Shown here piece by piece: positions 43,223 to 49,269 of a DNA stretch of 64,000 nucleotides. Location of the stretch: assembly GCF_026107645.2 (NCBI RefSeq), contig NZ_JAPCHV010000003.1:248001-312000 (forward strand), read 5' to 3'. Below the pieces are notes generated by a model that saw nothing but the letters and a program-made list of their open reading frames with translations, ran no database searches and was not told the origin of the DNA. Each line of letters starts with the position of its first letter. Within the stretch, counting starts at the first letter, position 1. The position numbers were made by a program, and so were the translations under genes. The DNA comes from Flavobacterium sp. MFBS3-15 (GTDB lineage: Bacteria; Bacteroidota; Bacteroidia; Flavobacteriales; Flavobacteriaceae).

Positions 43223-44473
43223 TTATAAGTTGAAGGTGGCTTTTACCTTATCCACATAGTCCAGTTTTTCCCATGTAAACAGCTCTACCGTAACCTCTTT
43301 GGTTTCGCCGCTTGGCGATTTGAAGGTTTTGGTAACCGTTTCGGGCGTGCGGCCCATGTGTCCGTAGGCAGCCGTTTCACTGTAGATAGGGTTCCTCAGC
43401 TTCAGGCGCTGCTCGATGAAGTAAGGGCGCATGTCGAACAGCCCCTCTACTTTTTTAGCGATCTCGCCGTCGCTCAGGCCTGTTTTGCCTGTGCCGTAGG
43501 TGTTGATGTAAATACCCATAGGCTTAGCCACACCGATGGCATAGGATACCTGTACCAGTATCTCATCGGCTACACCGGCAGCAACAAGGTTCTTGGCAAT
43601 GTGGCGCGTGGCGTAGGCAGCGCTGCGGTCTACCTTGCTTGGGTCTTTGCCCGAAAAGGCACCACCACCGTGGGCTCCCTTACCACCGTAGGTATCTACG
43701 ATGATTTTCCTGCCTGTAAGTCCTGTATCGCCGTGAGGCCCGCCGATTACGAACTTACCCGTAGGGTTGATGTGGTATTGTATGTTGTCGTTGAAAAGGT
43801 GTGCGTACTGCGGGTTGTTCTTCACTACCCTTGGTACCAGTATTTCGATGATGTCTTTCTTGATCCTGGCAAGCATAGCCTCTTCAGCATCAAAATCATC
43901 ATGCTGTGTAGAGATCACTATGGCATCGATGCGCACCGGCTTGTTATGGTCATCATATTCCAGCGTTACCTGGCTTTTGGCATCGGGGCGAAGGTATTTT
44001 ATCTCGTTGTTTTCGCGGCGAAGTTCAGCCAGTTCCTGTAGCAGCTTGTGCGAAAGGTTAAGTGCAAGCGGCATATAATCAGCGGTTTCGTTGGTCGCGT
44101 AACCGAACATCATGCCCTGGTCGCCCGCGCCCTGGTCTTCCTTATTCTGGCGGTCCACACCCTGGTTGATGTCCTGCGACTGCTCGTGTATGGCTGAAAG
44201 CACACCACACGAGTTGGCCTCGAACATGTATTCGCTCTTGGTATAGCCAATTTTCTTGATCACATCGCGTGCGATTTGCTGCACGTCGAGGTATATTTTG
44301 GATTTTACTTCGCCGGCAAGAATCACCTGGCCAGTAGTAACAAGGGTTTCGCAGGCTACCTTCGACTCAGGGTCGAAAGCAAGAAAATTATCGATCAGCG
44401 CATCAGAGATCTGGTCAGCAACTTTGTCAGGATGTCCTTCGCTCACGGACTCCGACGTAAATAAATATGCCAT
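43223..44473 (-). CDS. metK: S-adenosylmethionine synthetase
   Basis: A 416-residue enzyme making SAM from methionine and ATP. Signatures: [16 protein letters not shown] (ATP/methionine), [12 protein letters not shown] and the P-loop-like [19 protein letters not shown]. Full length. It is transcribed alone from a promoter at 44592-44599 with a leader of about 113 bases; no known SAM riboswitch class is recognised in that leader. Confidence 0.97.
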   Translation of the reverse strand: MAYLFTSESVSEGHPDKVADQISDALIDNFLAFDPESKVACETLVTTGQVILAGEVKSKIYLDVQQIARDVIKKIGYTKSEYMFEANSCGVLSAIHEQSQDINQGVDRQNKEDQGAGDQGMMFGYATNETADYMPLALNLSHKLLQELAELRRENNEIKYLRPDAKSQVTLEYDDHNKPVRIDAIVISTQHDDFDAEEAMLARIKKDIIEILVPRVVKNNPQYAHLFNDNIQYHINPTGKFVIGGPHGDTGLTGRKIIVDTYGGKGAHGGGAFSGKDPSKVDRSAAYATRHIAKNLVAAGVADEILVQVSYAIGVAKPMGIYINTYGTGKTGLSDGEIAKKVEGLFDMRPYFIEQRLKLRNPIYSETAAYGHMGRTPETVTKTFKSPSGETKEVTVELFTWEKLDYVDKVKATFNL

Positions 44474-44509
44474 TAGTAAACTATTTTGCGGGAGGTAAGT
44501 GATGCAGCC

Positions 44510-44538
44510 GCTAAAGGGAAGGGAATTCCTGCTTTAGC
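44510..44538. other. Hairpin in the metK leader
   Basis: GCTAAAG pairs with CTTTAGC. In the metK direction there is no T run after it. In the plus direction ATTTTTTATT follows, so it may instead stop antisense transcription into metK. Confidence 0.4.
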
Positions 44539-44591
44539 ATTTTTTATTGAGGTTGCAATCAGACAAATTTTTCCTCCGGATTTATAAGGTG

Positions 44592-44599
44592 CAAATGTA
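44592..44599 (-). promoter_or_regulatory. -7 promoter element of metK
   Basis: The minus strand reads TACATTTG, matching TAnnTTTG. Confidence 0.55.
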
Positions 44600-44825
44600 T
44601 AAAACAGTAACGGAATAAAAAAAAGGTTTTACTATTTATTCAGCACATGAAATTTTAGATTGCCAGAATTTAAGCAAATGCAAAGAGTCTGGCTTTAATA
44701 GAAAAAGACAGTTTATTTAATTCACCGTGTAAACCAAGCGCAAACGATTTCTGTTAAAGTTTAAAATTATGCTTGCATATATTAAAAATAGTGTCGAAGT
44801 TTGTTAAAGTCAAAATCGAGAAAAA

Positions 44826-44894
44826 ATGATCTTTATTAAATCCCAATACCGTTGCTTTATGTGGAACCACTCCACAGGGGCCGTTATTGCATGA
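44826..44894 (+). CDS. Leader peptide 1 (22 residues) of a putative attenuator
   Basis: ATG at 44826 to TGA at 44892-44894. The peptide starts MIFIKSQY and has the core RCFMWNHS, then TGAVIA. Codons TGC TTT ATG TGG are followed 12 bases later by GGGGCC (44877-44882), which can pair with GGCCCC at 44927-44932. The same C-F-x-W core recurs in leader peptide 2. A weak promoter-like TATGCTTG is at 44768-44775. The ORF and pairings are seen; translation and stalling are inferred. Confidence 0.55.
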   Translation: MIFIKSQYRCFMWNHSTGAVIA

Positions 44895-44932
44895 TTGTAA
44901 AGTCTTAAACCGACATAATCTGTAAAGGCCCC
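44877..44932 (+). promoter_or_regulatory. Antiterminator pairing of attenuator 1
   Basis: GGGGCC (44877-44882, inside the leader ORF) is complementary to GGCCCC (44927-44932), the 5' arm of the terminator. TTATTGC (44884-44890) could also pair with GCAATAA (44934-44940) in the terminator loop; the two helices would cross, as in a pseudoknot. Confidence 0.55.
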
Positions 44933-44956
44933 CGCAATAAAAAGCAGGGGCCTTTT
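44924..44956 (+). terminator. Terminator of attenuator 1
   Basis: AAAGGCCCCCGC pairs with GCAGGGGCCTTT with one mismatch and is followed by T residues. Its 5' arm is shared with the antiterminator. Confidence 0.8.
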
Positions 44957-44989
44957 GTTTTTAATATACATCAATAGAAGAGTAGTACA

Positions 44990-45091
44990 ATGAATACCGT
45001 TATCCGCACATCGTCACACCGCCAGCATATCTGTTTTACATGGATGTACTGTAAGCGCGCGCCGTTGCCAAAGAGGATAACCCCATCTTAG
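44990..45091 (+). CDS. Leader peptide 2 (33 residues) of a putative attenuator
   Basis: ATG at 44990 to TAG at 45089-45091. It starts MNTVIRTSSHRQH, continues ICFTWMYCKRAPLPK and ends RITPS. Two Cys, one Met and one Trp codon cluster at 45032-45052, directly before the antiterminator segment GTTGCCAAAG (45064-45073), which lies in the last codons. The position is classic for ribosome-controlled attenuation: stalling at the Cys/Met codons would leave the segment free, while completing translation would cover it. Confidence 0.58.
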   Translation: MNTVIRTSSHRQHICFTWMYCKRAPLPKRITPS

Positions 45092-45129
45092 TTTTTAGAA
45101 TTCAAATTCAGATAAGGTCCTTTGGCAAC
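45064..45129 (+). promoter_or_regulatory. Antiterminator pairing of attenuator 2
   Basis: GTTGCCAAAG (45064-45073) is a perfect 10-base complement of CTTTGGCAAC (45120-45129), which is also the 5' arm of the terminator that follows. Confidence 0.65.
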
Positions 45130-45149
45130 AGTGCTAAAGGGCCTTTTTT
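45114..45149 (+). terminator. Terminator of attenuator 2
   Basis: AAGGTCCTTTGGC pairs with GCTAAAGGGCCTT (13 positions, two wobbles) and six T follow. It lies 39 bases before the OsmC gene. Confidence 0.8.
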
Positions 45150-45188
45150 GTTACAGTTCAATCATTAATCACAATAAAATCGCTAATC

Positions 45189-45620
45189 ATGAAAACGCAA
45201 ATTAACGTACTCGGATACACAGGCAACAACAGCCAGTTTGTAGTGAAGACCCTCAATGCCAATCTGAGGATGGACCAAAATGAAAAATACCCTGAGTTGG
45301 AAGGCCCCAACCCTTACGAATACATCCTGGCCGGCTTTGCCGGGTGCATCAATGCCCTTGGGCAGGAGGTAGCCGCAGAGCAGGGGATAGCGCTCCGTTC
45401 GCTACAGATCGAGATAACCGGCAGCCTTGAAAAGGAAGGCAGGGCGGCACGCCCGGGCTTCAGGAACATCGAGATCACCCTAAAGCCGTCATCTGCCGCA
45501 TCGCTAGATGTACTGCAAAACTGGATGAAAGAAGTACAGCACCGAAGCCCCGTATATGATACGCTGGTGAACAACACTCCCGTACACCTGAACCTGTACA
45601 AGGAGTACACCTATAACTAA
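45189..45620 (+). CDS. OsmC-family protein
   Basis: A 143-residue protein of the OsmC/Ohr fold, which reduces organic hydroperoxides with a Cys pair. The visible N-terminal Cys is in GFAGCINALGQEVAAEQG, the place of the first catalytic Cys. The second Cys of the family is not seen, as YKPSSAASLDV-type sequence occupies that region, so peroxidase activity is doubtful. In flavobacteria such genes often lie beside methionine/cysteine genes. It is preceded by two attenuators and followed by its own terminator, so expression is probably tied to sulfur amino-acid supply. Confidence 0.82.
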   Translation: MKTQINVLGYTGNNSQFVVKTLNANLRMDQNEKYPELEGPNPYEYILAGFAGCINALGQEVAAEQGIALRSLQIEITGSLEKEGRAARPGFRNIEITLKPSSAASLDVLQNWMKEVQHRSPVYDTLVNNTPVHLNLYKEYTYN

Positions 45621-45634
45621 GGTTACTAACCCGG

Positions 45635-45672
45635 AAACACCTGCTTAGCCGGAAAATGCGGCAGGTGTTTTA
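45635..45672 (+). terminator. Terminator of the OsmC gene
   Basis: AAACACCTGC pairs with GCAGGTGTTT. Confidence 0.75.
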
Positions 45673-45706
45673 TAAGATATATTGTCCGATATTTTGTAAT
45701 GCGAAT

Positions 45707-45775
45707 GTCATATTGAGCGCAGTCGAAATGCGGCATTTTCATTATTTCAGGCTTCTCGACTGCGCTCGAAGTGAC
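45707..45775. repeat. Palindromic intergenic element
   Basis: Opens GTCATATTGAGCGCAGTCGA and closes TCGACTGCGCTCGAAGTGAC, inverted ends of about 20 bases. A sister copy at 46511-46586 lies on the other side of the homoserine dehydrogenase-like gene. Confidence 0.7.
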
Positions 45776-45848
45776 AGCAGGAACTTGGTAAAATGTCGGA
45801 TATGCTGTAAAATAAGTTTGTTTTAAGTTGTTTTGTTTGTTTGTGAAA

Positions 45849-45886
45849 GAACTGCCTTCGGGCAACTGCAGGCAGTTTCTTTTTTT
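45849..45886 (+). promoter_or_regulatory. Terminator-like hairpin before the homoserine dehydrogenase-like gene
   Basis: GAACTGCC pairs with GGCAGTTTC and a T run follows, 15 bases before the ATG at 45902. A smaller alternative hairpin, TGCC-TTCG-GGCA with a UUCG loop, uses the same 5' arm, so switching between forms is possible. Confidence 0.5.
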
Positions 45887-45901
45887 AAAAATTGTAAAGT
45901 A

Positions 45902-46426
45902 ATGGCCAAAAGGATAAATATAGTGCTGTTCGGCATAGGGAATACCGGCAGCGCGCTCATCAATAAAGTATTGAAAGAACGTAAGGAACTCGTGCTGGAA
46001 CGCAAGGTGGACCTGAGATTCCCTGTAATCACCAATTCAACCGTAGCCTTTTTTGAGAAGGAAGGCGCCAACTATTCATGGGAGGCCAATTTCATACAGT
46101 TTGCAATACCCTTTAAGCTTGAGGATGTGCTGTATTACCTGATGGAGAATAACATTGACAACCTCATTGCCGTAGATGCCACTGCCAGCGCCGCCCTTGC
46201 TGCTGAGTACCCCGATCTGGTAAAGAGCGGGTTCAGCATTGTAACGGTGAACGAAAGCCTGGGCTACCTGCCGGATAATTTTGAGAAGGGTGTACAGTTC
46301 CTGGCTGAAAGCCGCGGGTTGGAATACCGCTCGGTGGCCAATGAAGTTAAGAGTAAAGAAGCCGCAGCTGAAGCGCTTTTTGATGCCATACTGGATGTGG
46401 CGGAGAAAAAGAGCAAGGCAGCGTAA
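45902..46426 (+). CDS. Homoserine dehydrogenase-like NAD-binding domain, free-standing
   Basis: A 174-residue protein. It starts AKRINIVLFGIGNTGSALI, the Rossmann glycine motif, and continues with RFPVITNSTVAFFEKEG and NLIAVDATASAALAAEYP, typical of the NAD(P) domain of flavobacterial homoserine dehydrogenase. It ends soon after VTVNESLGYL with a short helical tail and lacks the catalytic/dimerisation domain. It may be a remnant of a threonine/methionine pathway gene or a regulator. ATG 45902 is preferred over an upstream TTG at 45833 that would cross a terminator-like hairpin. Palindromic elements flank the gene. Confidence 0.72.
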   Translation: MAKRINIVLFGIGNTGSALINKVLKERKELVLERKVDLRFPVITNSTVAFFEKEGANYSWEANFIQFAIPFKLEDVLYYLMENNIDNLIAVDATASAALAAEYPDLVKSGFSIVTVNESLGYLPDNFEKGVQFLAESRGLEYRSVANEVKSKEAAAEALFDAILDVAEKKSKAA

Positions 46427-46462
46427 AAATATAAGTTTGTTTGGTTTGTTTGTTTATTTGGT

Positions 46463-46494
46463 AAATCCCGGGCTGAGAAGTCCGGGATTTTATT
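46463..46494 (+). terminator. Terminator of the homoserine dehydrogenase-like gene
   Basis: AAATCCCGG pairs with CCGGGATTT, followed by TATTTG. Confidence 0.75.
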
Positions 46495-46510
46495 TGTAAC
46501 GGGATTTCGT

Positions 46511-46586
46511 GTCATATCGAGCGCAGTCGAGATGCATTAAAAGGGAATTTCGTTATACAAGGCTTCTCGACTGCGCTCGAAGTGAC
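46511..46586. repeat. Palindromic intergenic element
   Basis: Opens GTCATATCGAGCGCAGTCGA and closes TCGACTGCGCTCGAAGTGAC. Sister of 45707-45775. Confidence 0.7.
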
Positions 46587-46604
46587 AATGAGCACGAAGT
46601 AGGA

Positions 46605-47471
46605 TCATTTTAGCTTTATCCTCTTTTTCTTCTCCACAATATCTCCGTAATCATCATCCCAGTTTTTGTAATGCAGGTAATAATTTCGCCCTTTTTTGAT
46701 GACACGTGCGGCATCGGATTCGTCATCGTTAAAAGCGTTGGCTTGGGCGAGTGTATTCCATTTTTTGCCGTCATAGCTTAGCACGTAGATGTTGTGGCAG
46801 CAGCCGTGGGAGTAATATGTTGCCATAATGATTTCCTCCCTGCCATCCCCGTTCATATCGGGTAAAGACTCTAAATCCATGCCATAGCACATAGATTCGG
46901 TAATATCGGGGATGCCGTTGCCAAATTTAGCAGTCATGTAACAGGTGCCACGCCCGCACTCACCGGATATGGAATCGTTGGCTTCAACCACCCGGTCATA
47001 TTCTACAGTAACGCTATCTTTTATTTTATCACCGTTAATGTCACCCAGCAAGTAGTGATTCCGGAAAGTTTCTATCCGCTCGCCCTCGGCAAGGAAAGTA
47101 AAAGCCGGGTCAACCCACACTTTGTACGGGATGTTTTTTGGGTTGTCAATTACAGCTTTCAGTTTATAGTACTTACTGTTACCGTCACATCCCTTGGAAT
47201 TATTGACGGTGATGATGATGGAGTCGTTCTTTACTTTGGCGGATGCAGTGTAGTCCCCACATTCCAGTAAGTTATAGTACTTAGTTGCGGCTATTGTGCT
47301 ATTTTCCTTCTTCAAGTCAAGGATTTCCTCTTTCTCCAGTTTTTTGATAGCATCGGTTACGGATACATCAGGGATTTGGGAGATGGTAATGGTGATGGGT
47401 TTGGCATCAGTTTGCGCTTTTATTCCGCATAAAGGAAGAATCAGCAATAAAAGCAGGTAATAAGGTTTCAT
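46605..47471 (-). CDS. Secreted protein with calcium-loop-like motifs
   Basis: A 288-residue protein with a signal peptide (MKPYYLLLLLILPLCGIKAQ). Two acidic loops, LGDINGDKIKDSVTV and DMNGDGREEIIMA, resemble FG-GAP/VCBS calcium-binding repeats. Several Cys (LLECGDY, SKGCDGN, GECGRGTC, HGCCHN) suggest disulfides. The function is unknown, probably at the surface or in the periplasm. The start at 47471 is preferred over 47516, because it begins the signal peptide. Confidence 0.65.
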   Translation of the reverse strand: MKPYYLLLLLILPLCGIKAQTDAKPITITISQIPDVSVTDAIKKLEKEEILDLKKENSTIAATKYYNLLECGDYTASAKVKNDSIIITVNNSKGCDGNSKYYKLKAVIDNPKNIPYKVWVDPAFTFLAEGERIETFRNHYLLGDINGDKIKDSVTVEYDRVVEANDSISGECGRGTCYMTAKFGNGIPDITESMCYGMDLESLPDMNGDGREEIIMATYYSHGCCHNIYVLSYDGKKWNTLAQANAFNDDESDAARVIKKGRNYYLHYKNWDDDYGDIVEKKKRIKLK

Positions 47472-47580
47472 TTTGGAATGATTTGCCCTGCTAATATAAT
47501 GATTTGGCAAACTCATGGGTAAGATTTGCTTTTTAAAAATCTATTCCCTTACTTTGCACTGTTCTTTTACACACTGAACC

Positions 47581-47683
47581 GTTATCACGAAAGGCAGAGG
47601 GAATAGACCCTGTGAAGCCTTAGCAACCCTTTATCTTTAAAGAAGGTGCTAAATTCTACCAAACTCACGTGCGGATAGATAAC
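47581..47683 (+). promoter_or_regulatory. SAM-I (S-box) riboswitch upstream of metH
   Basis: P1 is GTTATC (47581-47586) with GATAAC (47678-47683). Inside are the conserved AGAGGGA...GACCCTGTGAAGCC, TTAGCAACC and AGGTGCTAAATTCTACC segments of the SAM-I class. SAM binding should reduce expression of metH and possibly metF. A TTACTTTG at about 47550 is a possible promoter element. Confidence 0.93.
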
Positions 47684-47752
47684 AAACGAAATACTTCTCC
47701 GGTATTTCCCACTCCAATCTTGATGACATAATAGTAATTTACGCGCGAAAAG

Positions 47753-47785
47753 CAGGAGCGAGTCCTGTTCCCGCTACAGGTTTTT
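47753..47785 (+). promoter_or_regulatory. Possible expression platform of the riboswitch
   Basis: CAGGA (47753-47757) can pair with TCCTG (47763-47767), or CCTG (47764-47767) with CAGG (47777-47780), which is followed by TTTTT. The overlap gives two exclusive hairpins, the second terminator-like but with a short stem. Confidence 0.4.
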
Positions 47786-47802
47786 CAGTCTCAAAGGCAA
47801 CT

Positions 47803-47823
47803 TTAAACCTTAAACTTTGAACT
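47803..47823 (+). repeat. Three heptamers before metH
   Basis: TTAAACC, TTAAACT, TTGAACT in one 7-base register, ending 7 bases before the metH ATG. A third sequence class of heptamer array. Confidence 0.6.
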
Positions 47824-47830
47824 AAGAATT

Positions 47831-48820
47831 ATGTCAAAAATACAACAAGCAATACGCGAGCGTATCCTCGTTCTCGACGGTGCAATGGGTACCATGCTGC
47901 AGCGCCACAACTTCTCGGAAGAAGATTTCCGGGGAGAGCGCTTTAAGGATTTCCCGCATCCGCTGAAAGGCAACAACGACCTGCTGTCGCTTACCCAGCC
48001 CGAAGCCGTAAAGGATGTGCACCGCCAGTATTTTGCCGCGGGTGCCGACATTGTGGAGACCAATACCTTTTCAGGAACTACCATCGGCATGGCCGATTAC
48101 CACATGGAAAACCTGGTATGCGAACTCAATTATGAGTCGGCCAAAATAGCCCGTGAAGTCGCAGATGAATTTACCGACAGGCCAAGGTTTGTAGCGGGTT
48201 CCATCGGGCCGACCAACCGCACCGCCAGCATGAGCCCCGACGTGAACGACCCGGGCTTTAGGGCCGTAACGTTTGACGACCTGCGCATTGCCTACAAAGA
48301 ACAGGTAAAAGCCCTGATTGATGGTGGGGTAGACGTGCTTTTGGTGGAAACCATATTCGACACGCTGAATGCAAAGGCTGCTTTATTTGCCATTGAAGAA
48401 ATAAAGGACGAGCTGGGTATCGACATTCCTGTAATGGTAAGCGGAACTATTACCGATGCTTCAGGTAGAACATTATCAGGACAAACGGTCGAGGCTTTCC
48501 TCATTTCCATATCACACCTGCCGCTATTGAGCGTGGGCTTTAATTGTGCCCTTGGCGCCGATCAACTTAAACCCTACCTTAAACGACTGGCTCACAACAC
48601 CTCGTTCAGCATATCAGCACACCCAAATGCAGGATTGCCCAATGCCTTTGGCGAATACGACCAGACACCCGCAGAAATGCAGCAGTTGATAAAAGAATAT
48701 TTAGACGACAATCTGATAAATATTATTGGCGGCTGTTGCGGAACGACACCCGAACACATTCGTTTAATCTCAGAGGTGTCAAAAAAATATAAACCGAGAG
48801 AGTTGTCGGTTGTCGGTTGA
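47831..48820 (+). CDS. metH: Methionine synthase, homocysteine-binding part
   Basis: A 329-residue protein equal to the N-terminal domain of cobalamin-dependent MetH, which takes the methyl group from methylcobalamin to homocysteine. Zinc-binding Cys are visible as GFNCALGA and NIIGGCCGTTPEH; the start ILVLDGAMGTMLQ is typical. The partner domains are in the gene at 49225-51903. The last seven residues (RELSVVG) and the stop come from the left inverted repeat of the inserted element. Expression is controlled by the SAM-I riboswitch. Two-gene MetH exists in relatives, but here a further gene lies between the halves. Confidence 0.94.
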   Translation: MSKIQQAIRERILVLDGAMGTMLQRHNFSEEDFRGERFKDFPHPLKGNNDLLSLTQPEAVKDVHRQYFAAGADIVETNTFSGTTIGMADYHMENLVCELNYESAKIAREVADEFTDRPRFVAGSIGPTNRTASMSPDVNDPGFRAVTFDDLRIAYKEQVKALIDGGVDVLLVETIFDTLNAKAALFAIEEIKDELGIDIPVMVSGTITDASGRTLSGQTVEAFLISISHLPLLSVGFNCALGADQLKPYLKRLAHNTSFSISAHPNAGLPNAFGEYDQTPAEMQQLIKEYLDDNLINIIGGCCGTTPEHIRLISEVSKKYKPRELSVVG

Positions 48821-49269
48821 TGGTTTTCAGATTTACCAGTTAATCGGAATTATATTTCAAAGAAAGTAAATGGATTATATAAAATTGGATGTTTGGATAG
48901 AATCAAGAAAACTGGCAAACATTATTTACAATATATCGAAGCAATTTCCAAAGGAAGAAACACATGATATAACCAACCAAATGAGAAGGTGTGCTGTTTC
49001 TATACCATCAAACATTGCTGAGGGATGCGGCAGGCAAACAGCGAAAGATACTATTCAGTTTCTCCATATTTCACGCGGGTCTTTGTATGAATTGGAAACA
49101 CAATGCTTTATAGCATTAGATCAAATATATATAGCTGATGAGCAATTCAACCAGGTGTTTGAATTTGTACAATCATGCACAAGGTTGCTGAACGGATTTA
49201 TTAATTATTACAAAAAGCTGTAAGATGTACGAGGACAAATCCGACAACCATCAACCGACAACCGACAAC
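48802..49269 (+). mobile_element. 468-bp element with perfect 24-bp inverted repeats splitting metH
   Basis: The left end (48802-48825) and right end (49246-49269) are exact reverse complements over 24 bases. Each is built of heptamers (TTGTCGG, TTGTCGG, TTGATGG / CCATCAA, CCGACAA, CCGACAA). They enclose one ORF of the 23S-rRNA intervening-sequence protein family. In the transcript the ends would form a long stem, as in rRNA intervening sequences. The element sits exactly at the linker of MetH, between ...KYKPREL and [10 protein letters not shown]. Confidence 0.75.
48870..49223 (+). CDS. Four-helix-bundle protein, 23S rRNA intervening-sequence (S23) family
   Basis: A 117-residue protein. Family blocks: [23 protein letters not shown] (quoted in part as [12 protein letters not shown]), [20 protein letters not shown] and [15 protein letters not shown]. 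Such proteins are encoded within intervening sequences of bacterial 23S rRNA and form pentameric four-helix bundles; related ones serve as accessory proteins in diversity-generating retroelements. Here it lies within the metH operon, flanked by perfect inverted repeats, and is AT-rich compared with the metH genes. It ends 1 base before the next start. The function is unknown. Confidence 0.85.
   Translation: MDYIKLDVWIESRKLANIIYNISKQFPKEETHDITNQMRRCAVSIPSNIAEGCGRQTAKDTIQFLHISRGSLYELETQCFIALDQIYIADEQFNQVFEFVQSCTRLLNGFINYYKKL

Noticed and set aside
44474..44586. metK leader as a SAM riboswitch
   Set aside because: None of the SAM-I landmarks found at 47581-47683 are present, and no other class could be fitted; only a simple hairpin is seen.
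45626..45865. 79-codon minus-strand ORF after the OsmC gene
   Set aside because: It spans a terminator and a palindromic repeat; no start signal or family similarity.
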